This document shows, piece by piece, positions 7,752 to 17,201 of a DNA stretch of 64,000 nucleotides. Location of the stretch: contig NZ_CP072426.1 in assembly GCF_017742995.1 (NCBI RefSeq), forward strand, positions 310,001-374,000, in the 5' to 3' direction. The first letter of the stretch is position 1. Every line of letters starts with the position of its first letter. The position numbers were made by a program, and so were the translations under genes. A model generated the notes under the pieces. That model saw nothing but the letters and a program-made list of their open reading frames with translations, was not told the DNA's origin and ran no database searches. This DNA is from Pseudoalteromonas viridis. GTDB lineage: Bacteria > Pseudomonadota > Gammaproteobacteria > Enterobacterales > Alteromonadaceae.

Positions 7752-10127
7752 GTGCAAGACTACGTTCTCTGGTATCAAGAATTAGGTATGCAAGACGTAC
7801 CTAGAGTTGGTGGTAAAAATGCTTCTCTGGGTGAAATGATATCTAACCTTGCCAATGCAGGTGTACAAGTACCCGGTGGATTCGCAACAACGGCAGACGC
7901 CTTTAATGAATTCCTCGAGCAATCAGGCCTAAATGAGAAAATTCACACTATTCTCGATTCCCTCGATGTTGACGACGTCAACGAACTAGCCAAAGTCGGC
8001 GCCCAAATCCGCCAGTGGGTTATTGACACACCTTTCCAGCCAGAATTAGACCAAGCAATTCGCGACGCCTATGCATCACTTCATGGTGATGACAACAACG
8101 ATGTCTCCTTCGCAGTGCGTTCATCCGCCACAGCAGAAGATATGCCAGATGCATCATTTGCAGGACAACAAGAAACGTTCCTGAACGTAAAAGGGATAGA
8201 TGCTGTGATGGTTGCCATCAAGCATGTATTTGCGTCTTTGTTCAACGACCGCGCGATTTCATATCGAGTTCACCAGGGCTATGACCATCGTGGTGTTGCA
8301 CTGTCAGCCGGCATTCAGCGCATGGTTCGCTCTGATAAGGCTTCTTCAGGCGTTATGTTTACAATTGATACCGAATCAGGTTTCGAAGACGTAGTATTTG
8401 TTACCTCAAGCTATGGTCTTGGAGAAATGGTCGTTCAGGGTGCTGTTAACCCAGACGAATTCTACGTTCACAAGCCAACACTGGCTAAAGGCTTACCAGC
8501 AGTTGTAAGACGTAACATCGGCTCCAAAGCCATTCAAATGGTTTATTCAAGCGATGAATCTCACGGCAAGCAAGTTGAGATCGTTGATATGGAACCTGAG
8601 CTGTCTAACAAATTCTCTATCACAGACAGCGAAGTACAGGAACTGGCCAAACAAGCCGTTATCATCGAAAAACACTATGGCCGTCCAATGGACATCGAAT
8701 GGGCCAAAGATGGTAACGATGGCAAGCTTTACATTGTACAAGCGCGTCCAGAAACCGTTCGCTCAAACGAAGATGCTAACGTTATGGAGCGTTACCAGCT
8801 TAAAGAAAAGTCAGACATCGTATGCGAAGGCCGTGCAATTGGCCACAAAATTGGCAGCGGTGTAGTACGCGTACTTAACTCCATCGACGAAATGGATAAA
8901 GTAGAGCAGGGCGACATTCTTGTTACCGACATGACAGACCCAGACTGGGAGCCTATCATGAAACGTGCTGCTGCTATCGTTACTAACCGTGGTGGTCGTA
9001 CTTGTCACGCTGCAATCATCGCACGCGAACTGGGTATTCCAGCGGTAGTTGGGTGTGGTAATGCAACAGATACCATTAAACATGGTGATGAAGTCACTGT
9101 TTCTTGCGCAGAGGGTGATACAGGTTATATCTACCAGGGTAAACTTGATTTTGAAGTAATTTCATCGCGCATTGATTCAATGCCTGAAATCCCAATGAAA
9201 ATCATGATGAACGTCGGTAATCCGGATCGCGCATTTGATTTTGCAAAGCTGCCTCATGCCGGCATCGGACTTGCGCGCCTTGAATTCATTATCAACCGCA
9301 TGATTGGTGTGCATCCAAAAGCACTGATTAACTTCGACACGCAATCTGCTGAGCTGCAAGCTGAAATAAAAGAAATCATCGCCGGTTATGAATCTCCGGT
9401 AGAATTCTATATTGCAAAGCTGGTTGAAGGTATTTCAACTCTGGGTGCGGCATTTGCACCAGAACGTGTTATCGTTCGTATGTCTGACTTCAAGTCAAAC
9501 GAATATGCCAACCTAGTTGGCGGCCAGCAATACGAGCCGGAAGAAGAGAACCCAATGATTGGTTTCCGTGGCGCTTCTCGTTACATTTCAGAAGATTTCC
9601 GCGAGTGTTTTGCGCTTGAGTGTGAAGCAATCAAACGCGTACGTAACCAAATGGGTCTGGAAAACGTTGAGATTATGATCCCATTTGTGCGCACTCTTGA
9701 AGAAGCTGCGCAAGTAATCCAATTGCTTGAAGAACACGGTCTTAAGCGTGGTGAGAATGGACTGAAAGTCATCATGATGTGTGAGCTTCCTTCAAACGCA
9801 CTGTTGGCAGATGAATTCTTAGAGTATTTTGATGGATTCTCAATCGGCTCAAACGATCTCACTCAGCTTACTCTAGGTCTTGACCGTGACTCAGGTCTGA
9901 TCGCGCACCTGTTTGATGAACGTAACCCGGCTATTAAAAAGCTACTATCAATGGCAATTCAAACCGCTAAAGCAAAAGGCAAATATGTTGGTATTTGTGG
10001 TCAGGGTCCTTCGGACCATGAAGATTTTGCAGCTTGGCTAGTAGAGCAAGGCATTGATTCAGTATCGCTCAACCCAGATACAGTTTTGGAAACATGGTTA
10101 TACCTTGCTGAGCAAAACAAAGCATAA
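7752..10127 (+). CDS. ppsA: Phosphoenolpyruvate synthase
   Basis: It converts pyruvate and ATP to phosphoenolpyruvate, AMP and phosphate for gluconeogenesis. The 791 residues cover the N-terminal ATP-grasp-like PPDK domain (about 15-340), the swivelling phosphohistidine domain with [14 protein letters not shown], catalytic His419, and the C-terminal PEP-binding barrel (about 470-785). The threonine before the catalytic histidine, needed for PpsR control, is present in RTCH. Translation starts at GTG with a GGAGA element 8-12 bases upstream. A strong terminator follows. Gluconeogenic PEP fits an organism that lives on proteins, chitin and amino acids. Confidence 0.97.
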   Translation: MQDYVLWYQELGMQDVPRVGGKNASLGEMISNLANAGVQVPGGFATTADAFNEFLEQSGLNEKIHTILDSLDVDDVNELAKVGAQIRQWVIDTPFQPELDQAIRDAYASLHGDDNNDVSFAVRSSATAEDMPDASFAGQQETFLNVKGIDAVMVAIKHVFASLFNDRAISYRVHQGYDHRGVALSAGIQRMVRSDKASSGVMFTIDTESGFEDVVFVTSSYGLGEMVVQGAVNPDEFYVHKPTLAKGLPAVVRRNIGSKAIQMVYSSDESHGKQVEIVDMEPELSNKFSITDSEVQELAKQAVIIEKHYGRPMDIEWAKDGNDGKLYIVQARPETVRSNEDANVMERYQLKEKSDIVCEGRAIGHKIGSGVVRVLNSIDEMDKVEQGDILVTDMTDPDWEPIMKRAAAIVTNRGGRTCHAAIIARELGIPAVVGCGNATDTIKHGDEVTVSCAEGDTGYIYQGKLDFEVISSRIDSMPEIPMKIMMNVGNPDRAFDFAKLPHAGIGLARLEFIINRMIGVHPKALINFDTQSAELQAEIKEIIAGYESPVEFYIAKLVEGISTLGAAFAPERVIVRMSDFKSNEYANLVGGQQYEPEEENPMIGFRGASRYISEDFRECFALECEAIKRVRNQMGLENVEIMIPFVRTLEEAAQVIQLLEEHGLKRGENGLKVIMMCELPSNALLADEFLEYFDGFSIGSNDLTQLTLGLDRDSGLIAHLFDERNPAIKKLLSMAIQTAKAKGKYVGICGQGPSDHEDFAAWLVEQGIDSVSLNPDTVLETWLYLAEQNKA

Positions 10128-10145
10128 GGCAACCTAAGATATATA

Positions 10146-10175
10146 AAAGGCCTGTTTTAACAGGCCTTTTTTAGT
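10146..10175. terminator. Terminator after ppsA
   Basis: AAAGGCCTG (10146-10154) pairs with CAGGCCTTT (10161-10169) around TTTTAA, followed by more T. It is symmetrical enough to serve the minus-strand gene ending at 10182 as well. Confidence 0.85.
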
Positions 10176-10181
10176 ACTCCA

Positions 10182-10388
10182 CTAACGAAGACGGCGGTCG
10201 AGTTTAACGCACATATTTTTGAATGCGATCTGAATTTTCCTTAACCAATTTCTTGCCCTGGGATAATTAACAGATAAGCAAAGTAATCCGCCAAGCAAGA
10301 AAATAACGGATGGACCAGGCACAACGATAAACACCAGAGCCAGTAGGGCACACATCACAGCGGCCAGGTTTAATAAAGTCTTCTTCAT
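10182..10388 (-). CDS. Small PGPGW-family membrane protein
   Basis: The 68-residue product has a hydrophobic N-terminal half (about residues 5-45) broken by VVPGPS, then a basic amphipathic tail rich in Arg and Lys. This fits the small PGPGW-type inner membrane proteins of marine gammaproteobacteria, whose function is unknown. It is transcribed alone, convergent with ppsA and divergent from the YdiJ-like gene. Confidence 0.7.
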   Translation of the reverse strand: MKKTLLNLAAVMCALLALVFIVVPGPSVIFLLGGLLCLSVNYPRARNWLRKIQIAFKNMCVKLDRRLR

Positions 10389-10534
10389 AGGTATCTCACT
10401 TTTATCGTTTCATATAAAGCCTACTCTAAATTCGGTTCCTAAGCTTTTTCAAAATGTAACAAAACGAAAAATTCCGGATTTGTAATGCCACTCAACATGG
10501 TACAATAGCCACAAAGCAATAATTTATTACCGTC

Positions 10535-13500
10535 ATGATTGCCGAAATTACCCAGCAGGATTCTGCCAACACGTTACTAAACGACTATATAAAAAAGATT
10601 ACCGGTCAGGGGTTTAGTGGAGATACCGACACAAGCTATGCTACCAGAATAGTTACAGCTACGGATAACAGTATCTACCAAGAGATCCCTCAGGCTGTTA
10701 TTTATCCAAAATGCTCCAAAGATGTTCAGGTAGCAATGCAGGTTGCATCTCTGGATCCATTTCTGTCTTTAAGTTTTGGCCCACGAGGTGGCGGAACTGG
10801 TACCAATGGTCAGTCGCTTACGCCCGGTATTGTTGTAGACCTATCGCGCTACATGCGTGAAATCATCGAGATTAACGAAGAAGAAGGCTGGGTCAGAGTA
10901 CAAGCCGGCGTGATAAAAGACCAGCTTAATGATTTTTTAAGACCCTATGGTTACTTTTTTGCCCCCGATCTGTCTACCAGTAACCGTGCAACGATAGGCG
11001 GAATGATCAATACGGATGCTTCAGGCCAAGGATCACTTGTCTATGGGAAAACCAGCGATCATGTTCTTGAATTGAAAACCATCCTTGTGGATGGCACGGA
11101 ACTAAACACCTGTAAACTTGAGTTAGAAAAAGCACAAGTCCTTGCCAAACAAACCAATCGAGTTGGCGAAATTTATAATGTGGTATTAAACAGTTGCAAG
11201 GACAATCGTGCACTGGTGCTCGAAAAATTCCCAAGACTGAATCGATTCCTAACGGGCTACGATCTGGAGAATGTCTTCGACAGCGAAATGACAACCTTTG
11301 ATCTGAGCAGAGTGATCACAGGTTCGGAAGGCTCTTTAGGCATAGTGACAGAAGCTAAACTAAACGTTACTCGTATCCAACCATTTAAAACCCTCATAAA
11401 TATAAAATACGACTCGTTTGAATCAGCTCTCAGAAATTCTCCATTTTTGGTCGCAGCCAATGCGACATCTGTGGAAACGGTAGACAGCAAAGTCCTTAAC
11501 CTGGCAAAACAAGATGTTATCTGGCATTCAGTATCGGACTTAATCTCAGATGTCCCGGGCGTTGACGTTCAGGGACTCAACATGGTTGAGTTCAATGGTG
11601 AAACCCCGGAAGAAATTCAAGGTAAAGTCACGTCGCTGTGTGATCAGGTTGACCAGCTGATAGCAAACAAAGAAGCCGGCGTCGTAGGATACCAGCTCAC
11701 CAATGACAAGTCAGATATTCTGAAAATATACGCGATGCGGAAAAAGGCCGTCGGTCTGCTGGGCAATACAAAAGGCAAGCAAAAGCCGCTGGCGTTTGCC
11801 GAAGATACCGCAGTACCGCCAGAAAACTTAGCAGACTTTATATTAGAATTCCGTGAGTTGTTAGACAGTAAAGGATTGCACTACGGTATGTTCGGTCACG
11901 TTGATGCAGGCGTACTACATGTTCGACCGGCCTTGGATATGTGTGACCCAGAGCAGGAAAAATTACTGAGAGAAATTTCAGATCAAGTGGTTGCGCTTAC
12001 GGCTAAGTATCGTGGCTTAATGTGGGGCGAACATGGTAAAGGCTATCGTAGTGAATACGGCCCGGCATTTTTTGGTGATGCACTTTTCACTGAACTCAGA
12101 AAAATAAAAACCATATTCGACAAAAGCAACCGCCTCAATCCTGGAAAAATTTGTACGCCGCTAGACAGTGCAGATACTCTTGTCAGTGTGGATGACCAAA
12201 AACGCGCTTGGTTTGATAAGTCGATCAATATTCAAGTACGCGAGAGTTTTGAAAACGCGATGAATTGTAATGGCAATGGATTGTGCTTTAACTACGACCA
12301 AGACTCACCAATGTGTCCATCATACAAAGTGACAAAAGATCGCCGTCACTCACCGAAAGGACGCGCTTCTTTAATACGTGAATGGTTCCGTTTGCAAGAA
12401 GAGCAGGGCGTTGACCTGTTGGCAGCGGAAAAAACACTCATTGAAAAAGAAAATGATACCACCTGGTGGGAGCGTTTTAGAAATACTCAGAAAAAGCAAA
12501 AAGGCTTTTATGATTTTTCAAACGAAGTAAAAGAGTCGATGGACGAATGTCTGGCTTGTAAAGCGTGTACCACGGCTTGTCCAATCAAGGTTGATGTACC
12601 GAGTTTTCGGGCGAGGTTTTTGAATCTTTATTATAGTAAATACAACCGGCCACTAAAGGATCACCTGGTAGCCGGCGTAGAGAAAACAACTCCTCTGATG
12701 GCCAAGGTGCCAAGGTTAACCAACTTTTTCGTTAATCTGCCACCGGTCAAATCAGCTTTAAAAAATATTGTTGGCTACGTTGATACACCAAAGCTCAGTG
12801 TGCCAACGTTAGCTTCACGTGTTAACAGTGCACAGATGTATGACGAAGCTCAATTTGCAAAGCTATCTAAAGAAGAAATGTCCGATATTGTTTTTATCGT
12901 GCAGGATCCCTTTACCAGTTACTATGAAGCAGAGTTGGTTGAATCGTTTATCGCTTTGATCAGTAAACTAGGTAGCAAGCCGATACTATTGCCATTTGTA
13001 CCTAATGGTAAAGCACAACATGTGAAGGGCTTTCTGAAGGAATTTAAATCCACAGCGTCTTCGGCCAATGAATTTCTTTCTCGCATCGCGAGTTATGAGA
13101 GGCCTATGGTTGGTTTAGATGCCTCGTTAGTACTTTGCTACAGAGACGAATACCTCAAAATACTTAATAAAGATGAACTAGATTTTCAGGTTCAGCTTGC
13201 GCATGAATGGCTCGCAACACAAGACTGGAACTCAATAGGGCGGATAGAAAGCCACGAGTCGGTTAAGTTACTGAGTCACTGCACTGAAACTAGCGCGATG
13301 CCGCAAAGCAAAAATGTCTGGAGTGAAATATTCAGTAACCTAGGAATAGAATTGAATACGCCAGCGACAGGGTGTTGCGGCATGGCCGGAACGTACGGCC
13401 ACGAAACGGATCATCAGGAGAATTCAAGAAACCTGTATGAAATGTCGTGGCAGCACCATACTAAAAATATAGCCAGTGAAACTATCTTGGCAACCGGCTT

Positions 13501-13579
13501 TTCATGCCGCTGCCAGGTGAAACGTTACGAAAATCAAAAGCCAATGCACCCGATTGAGTTCATTGCTAAAAATATTTAG
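10535..13579 (+). CDS. ydiJ: YdiJ-type FAD-linked oxidase with Fe-S and CCG domains (D-2-hydroxy acid dehydrogenase)
   Basis: The 1014-residue product has the E. coli YdiJ architecture. There is an N-terminal FAD-binding PCMH domain (about 45-285, with GPRGGGTGTNGQSL), a C-terminal FAD oxidase domain (to about 545, including the HVDAGVLHVRP metal-binding segment), and a ferredoxin-like Fe-S region with Cys578 in CNGNGLC and the cluster motif CLACKACTTACP near 672-683. A CCG domain with TGCCGMAGTYGHE near the C-terminus completes it. E. coli YdiJ has been assigned D-2-hydroxyglutarate dehydrogenase activity; D-lactate is the main alternative for this superfamily. It also sits near ppsA, ppsR and a DAHP synthase gene in E. 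coli, so the neighbourhood is conserved. Confidence 0.9.
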   Translation: MIAEITQQDSANTLLNDYIKKITGQGFSGDTDTSYATRIVTATDNSIYQEIPQAVIYPKCSKDVQVAMQVASLDPFLSLSFGPRGGGTGTNGQSLTPGIVVDLSRYMREIIEINEEEGWVRVQAGVIKDQLNDFLRPYGYFFAPDLSTSNRATIGGMINTDASGQGSLVYGKTSDHVLELKTILVDGTELNTCKLELEKAQVLAKQTNRVGEIYNVVLNSCKDNRALVLEKFPRLNRFLTGYDLENVFDSEMTTFDLSRVITGSEGSLGIVTEAKLNVTRIQPFKTLINIKYDSFESALRNSPFLVAANATSVETVDSKVLNLAKQDVIWHSVSDLISDVPGVDVQGLNMVEFNGETPEEIQGKVTSLCDQVDQLIANKEAGVVGYQLTNDKSDILKIYAMRKKAVGLLGNTKGKQKPLAFAEDTAVPPENLADFILEFRELLDSKGLHYGMFGHVDAGVLHVRPALDMCDPEQEKLLREISDQVVALTAKYRGLMWGEHGKGYRSEYGPAFFGDALFTELRKIKTIFDKSNRLNPGKICTPLDSADTLVSVDDQKRAWFDKSINIQVRESFENAMNCNGNGLCFNYDQDSPMCPSYKVTKDRRHSPKGRASLIREWFRLQEEQGVDLLAAEKTLIEKENDTTWWERFRNTQKKQKGFYDFSNEVKESMDECLACKACTTACPIKVDVPSFRARFLNLYYSKYNRPLKDHLVAGVEKTTPLMAKVPRLTNFFVNLPPVKSALKNIVGYVDTPKLSVPTLASRVNSAQMYDEAQFAKLSKEEMSDIVFIVQDPFTSYYEAELVESFIALISKLGSKPILLPFVPNGKAQHVKGFLKEFKSTASSANEFLSRIASYERPMVGLDASLVLCYRDEYLKILNKDELDFQVQLAHEWLATQDWNSIGRIESHESVKLLSHCTETSAMPQSKNVWSEIFSNLGIELNTPATGCCGMAGTYGHETDHQENSRNLYEMSWQHHTKNIASETILATGFSCRCQVKRYENQKPMHPIEFIAKNI

Positions 13580-13585
13580 ATAAGT

Positions 13586-13618
13586 CAGCAGCGACGTATT
13601 TTCGCGTCGCTGCTTTGC
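13586..13618 (+). terminator. Terminator after the ydiJ-like gene
   Basis: AGCAGCGACG (13587-13596) pairs perfectly with CGTCGCTGCT (13605-13614) around an 8-nt loop, followed by TTG. The T run is short. Confidence 0.7.
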
Positions 13619-13761
13619 AATTCCCTACAACTCATCTAACCATACCTGAGAAACACTTAATTTAACATAACTATTTATAGGCAAAATTCCCGGGGTCTTG
13701 CGGTAATATGTTCTGCAGTTTTTTATCAGATGCTGAGCTGACCATTATTCTCTAAATGTAC

Positions 13762-13772
13762 GATGTGTTCTT
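13762..13772 (+). other. Ter-like motif after the ydiJ-like gene
   Basis: GATGTGTTCTT followed by TTTAGGG. It lies 180 bp past the end of the YdiJ-like gene and 8.5 kb from the nearest copy to its left, in the same orientation. Confidence 0.55.
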
Positions 13773-13867
13773 TTTAGGGTTTTCTTGTAGAGTTCCCATA
13801 TAAACTCACTATCTAGCATTTCTAAGAGCTCTCTCGTAATGTGTAGACTGTATTTGGCGGTAGCTAT

Positions 13868-14460
13868 ATGAGTATTTCAGGGGCAGGCAGAGTGCTAAAT
13901 GTAGTTAGCGATACTGTTTTCAGAAATGCGACTGTTGAAAATACAACAATTTAAGGTATGGCTGCTTGTTACAATCGCACACTCAGAAGGGTGGTCAAAT
14001 TTGGTCAAAAGACCAAAATATATAATCTCGAATTTGATAATGTATCGATTAATATGCATCTGAATAATCGATTAGAGATTCACGATTTTTATATTAATAA
14101 ATCTTTGGAATTTAACGATGTGAAATATATAAAACACAGAAAGAAGAGTTAAATATAGCACACTCAAAACAAACCAGATTTTGAGTAGCAATGACTTATA
14201 TAAAGGGCATTTATATTAAGCCAACAACATAACTTATAATAATAGGAAACTATTTAGACCATAAATGAAAATCAAACTGGATGCTTCTCATAATTAAAAG
14301 TAGAATTTATATCAATGGCAAAATTAAAAAAACCTGTTCTTTGATATGAGAAACGAAAACATAATATCGATAAATGCAGCAGAAGGCACCAGTATAATCT
14401 TTAAAGGCAATGATGCTTTTCTTGGATACACTAACTAAACTCGAACACTGGCAAATATGA
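13868..14460 (+). pseudogene. Possible decayed repeat-protein fragments
   Basis: Short open stretches at 13868-13954 (28 codons), 13958-14152 (64 codons) and 14346-14444 (about 30 codons) read as alternating hydrophobic and polar segments, such as NVVSDTVFRNATVENTTI and YNLEFDNVSINMHL. This looks like the remains of a beta-solenoid or pentapeptide-like protein broken by stops and frameshifts. None has a convincing ribosome binding site and I recognise no family. Local base composition is more AT-rich than in flanking genes. Confidence 0.25.
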
Positions 14461-14504
14461 GCAGGTATGGCGCTATAATTTTTGAACGAAATGCCAATGT
14501 CTGA

Positions 14505-14800
14505 GAAATCCCCAGATATTCATAATTAAAATCAACATGTTGGACACGCACAGCATTCTTTGATCTAATTTATTTCGCCAAAAAAATAGATAACAACACT
14601 ATACGTGATATCTCTATCCTACACGATATGCTCAGAAAAACTGCCCCAAAATTCATGCGCGTCGCCTTGATTCATTACTGCTGACAACAGAGACTTTGCT
14701 CGATAGCAATCAGCTGTCACTCACCAAGCTGGTGCGCTTGATAGATCAAATTGGGAGGCCTCATAATGGGGCACCCCCAGCGCCAGTTAAGCACTTGTTA
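14505..14800 (+). mobile_element. IS4-like insertion sequence remnant, copy 1
   Basis: This segment is nearly duplicated at 15219-15470. Both begin with the same CCAGATATTCATAATTAAAA block and continue through a decayed reading frame containing LHDMLRK and, after a frameshift, LDSNQLS, which resembles the N-terminus of IS4-family transposases. A tail at about 14730-14795 resembles 15615-15675. Stops and frameshifts show it is dead. Confidence 0.55.
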
Positions 14801-14806
14801 TAAGTA

Positions 14807-15193
14807 TTAAAGCCTAAATTCACATGTTGTAATCAATCCTTCAGGTGACTCTCTGGGGTCTAATTTGCTTACATGTTTAAAAAGCCACTTTTGAAGTGCA
14901 TTCTCACATTGTTTGAAAAAGTTACTATTCTCACAACTTACCGCTCTTATATTTGTCGGGTGTGAGCCATACTCACCATCAGCTAAATCGAATAACACCT
15001 TGCATTCCCCTTCAATTTTTTCGTTTGCTTCTTTTATTGGATAGGCAGGAGAAATGTGGACTATTGGGCGAATATACTCTCTGTTTTCAATTGAACTTTC
15101 AATCGCTGCTCCTGTTTCTTCTGAAGAATGATTTATACTTTGACAACCAACCAATAAGATTACCAATATTGGGACAAGAGTGAGGTGCTTCAC
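14807..15193 (-). CDS. Small lipoprotein with a TonB C-terminal-like domain
   Basis: The 128-residue product starts with a lipoprotein signal ending in LLVGC (Cys17). The rest resembles the C-terminal domain of TonB: PIVHISPAYPIKEANEKIEGECKVLFDLADGE matches the usual opening of the fold, and NALQKWLF corresponds to the helix near its end. It lacks the N-terminal membrane anchor and proline-rich spacer of a real TonB, so it cannot transmit energy in the usual way. It lies between two copies of an IS4-like remnant, which suggests it arrived as cargo. A second cysteine pair in the mature part may form disulfides. Confidence 0.65.
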   Translation of the reverse strand: MKHLTLVPILVILLVGCQSINHSSEETGAAIESSIENREYIRPIVHISPAYPIKEANEKIEGECKVLFDLADGEYGSHPTNIRAVSCENSNFFKQCENALQKWLFKHVSKLDPRESPEGLITTCEFRL

Positions 15194-15218
15194 TGTTCTT
15201 CCTTATGCGTATAACGCC

Positions 15219-15675
15219 ACCATCTGAGAAACCCCAGATATTCATAATTAAAATCAATATGTTCGACACGCACAGCATTGTTTTATTTATTTCGCCAAAA
15301 ATAGATAACAACACCATGCGTAATATCACTATCCTACACGATATGCTCAGAAAAAACTGCCCCAAATTCGTGCTCGGCGCCTTGATTCATTAATGCTGAC
15401 AACTGAGACTTTGCTCGATAGCAATCAACTTTCCCTTACCGAGCTGGGTCGAAATATGAAGGGTCCTGTCACTGCTAAGTACTCAAAAGTTTCAGACAGA
15501 TACGATCAGAGAGCATGCTTTTCTGATGACTGTCAGACTTTTCAAAGAGGTTAGGCGACGAAGCAATTATATTATGACCAAGAAGCAGTTACACTGAGCT
15601 ATACGCGAATACGTGCGCTTGATACATCTGCCTGAATTATGAAGGGCTCCCCTAGTGCCAATATAAGTAGGAATT
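15219..15675 (+). mobile_element. IS4-like insertion sequence remnant, copy 2
   Basis: The first 250 bases repeat the segment at 14505-14750 with scattered changes. The decayed frame reads NITILHDMLRKNCPKFVLGALIH, then after a stop MLTTETLLDSNQLSLTELGRN, which resembles the start of IS4-family transposases; the gene is truncated soon afterwards. The end (15615-15675) resembles the end of copy 1. Together the copies bracket the lipoprotein gene like a decayed composite transposon. Confidence 0.55.
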
Positions 15676-15847
15676 AAGCCAGTTATTTAGGTGGCTCATC
15701 CAATGATGTGTCACTTAAATATCAAACAAATATTAGCCGGATTATAGCCAAACCTTTATTATAATCCTCAAGGCAAACCTGCCTGATGACTACCTTATTT
15801 AATAAAAAACGCCATCGCTGACCTAGTTATTTGCGCGCCATTTGTAT

Positions 15848-15858
15848 GATGTGTTCTT
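15848..15858 (+). other. Ter-like motif before the recombinase 3' end
   Basis: GATGTGTTCTT preceded by GTAT, an exact match to the extended form seen at 5300. It lies 27 bp from the 3' end of the recombinase gene. A degenerate relative (GATGTGTCACTT) lies at 15704. Confidence 0.55.
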
Positions 15859-15884
15859 TAAGATTAAAAACTTCAAGTGACTCC

Positions 15885-17093
15885 TTAAAGTTTTCTCTTG
15901 ACCCCTGATTTGGCTCGTTCTTTGATGTTGGTTTGAATATATATCTGATCGGTCGTCGCGATTTTTGAGTGACCCAGATCTTCAGACAAATGTTTTAACG
16001 GTCTATGCTGCGCATCGTGTGTTGCGCCGGTGTGCCTTAACCAGTGTGATGTTGCAGCCTGCAAGTTTTCGGATTCTTCGACAAAGCCATCTTCGTTAAG
16101 CTTTTTAATGGCCAGATCGAAACTTTCCTGAACAATACGGCGTATTTGTCTGACATTCATTCCGCCGCTACCTCGCAGTTTGTGAATGATTGGGTGCGGT
16201 TCATCAACGCGGGGGAGGGAGGTCAGCCCGCGACTGAGGCGATAGCGCTTCAGATACTCAATAAAGTCTTCGCTCAATGTCACGTCGCGCAATTTGTTGC
16301 CTTTGCCCATAATGCGCAAAAACCAAAATCCATCCTGATCTTGCCAGAAATGGCTCATAACAGGTGCCCACTGTGGTCTGTCGGAAAGCTCCGAGATCCG
16401 CAAATAAAGACCTTTTAAACAGGCGAGGGTAAACAAGTTTCGCTCAAGTTTGGGGTCCTTGTCACAACGGTCTTTAGTTACGCCAAAAACGTATTCCCAC
16501 TGCAAGTCGCTTAACGTATCTGGCAGTTTAATTTGGGACTGAACAACCAGGTAGGGGCAATTCTTTTTCACCACAGGCACAAAATTGGCGAAGGTTTTTT
16601 CCTCTAAAATGGCGAATTTATAAAATACATTTAAGGCTGTGAACATAGATGCAAGTGTTTGCTGACTAACCCCATTCGCCTTATAAACAAAGGGGCGCCA
16701 GTTAGGATTAACACGCCTAAAGCCGTTACTGTCTTTAAATCGCCACTGTACAGAGGTGGCTACCCAGTCATCGCTTGTTTCTACAACAAACTCAACATAC
16801 GCCTCTATGTGTTCACGTTTTAACTCGAACACAGATGCTTTTTGGACACACCAGGACCAAAGATAAAAGCGTTCTATTTCATTGCGAAACCGGTTAAACG
16901 TGGCCTCCGACTTACGTCCATACACATACAAAAACTGATAAAGGAACGCCAATTCATCTTTACACTTTTGCGGATCGAAAACTTCATCCTGCATAAAATT
17001 TGCGATATCAGGGTATTCAGTCGCAAGCGTGTTATCTTCAAGGTGCGCAACTAAGTACCTGAGTTGCTTTAGCGTATCAACGAGTGGCGTCAT
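15885..17093 (-). CDS. Tyrosine recombinase (phage integrase family)
   Basis: The 402-residue enzyme would cut and rejoin DNA at specific sites through a covalent tyrosine intermediate. The full catalytic set is visible: Arg232 in LRISELSD, Lys265 in GKGNKLR, His350 and Arg353 in HWLRHTGATH, His375 in LGHSK, and Tyr385. The N-terminal 180 residues form the SAM-like core-binding domain. It is transcribed alone and no partner excisionase, phage gene or attachment site is visible, so its substrate is unknown. It could be a stand-alone integrase left by a lost element, or a Xer-like resolution enzyme. It lies at the edge of the IS-remnant patch. Confidence 0.88.
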   Translation of the reverse strand: MTPLVDTLKQLRYLVAHLEDNTLATEYPDIANFMQDEVFDPQKCKDELAFLYQFLYVYGRKSEATFNRFRNEIERFYLWSWCVQKASVFELKREHIEAYVEFVVETSDDWVATSVQWRFKDSNGFRRVNPNWRPFVYKANGVSQQTLASMFTALNVFYKFAILEEKTFANFVPVVKKNCPYLVVQSQIKLPDTLSDLQWEYVFGVTKDRCDKDPKLERNLFTLACLKGLYLRISELSDRPQWAPVMSHFWQDQDGFWFLRIMGKGNKLRDVTLSEDFIEYLKRYRLSRGLTSLPRVDEPHPIIHKLRGSGGMNVRQIRRIVQESFDLAIKKLNEDGFVEESENLQAATSHWLRHTGATHDAQHRPLKHLSEDLGHSKIATTDQIYIQTNIKERAKSGVKRKL

Positions 17094-17201
17094 ATTGTGT
17101 TTAACACTGATTATTTAAACAGTGGTTTATTCTGACCTAAGCACTCTTAGAATGCAACGGCCAGACCTCAGTAAAGCGAGAAAACAAGTCAATACCGGCA
17201 G

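Noticed and set aside
13958..14152. 64-codon ORF as an intact gene
   Set aside because: No ribosome binding site; it looks like one fragment of a broken repeat-rich sequence.
477..15858. GATGTGTTCYT as a matS, KOPS or dif-type site
   Set aside because: The motif is not palindromic like matS or dif and differs from the GGGNAGGG form of KOPS.
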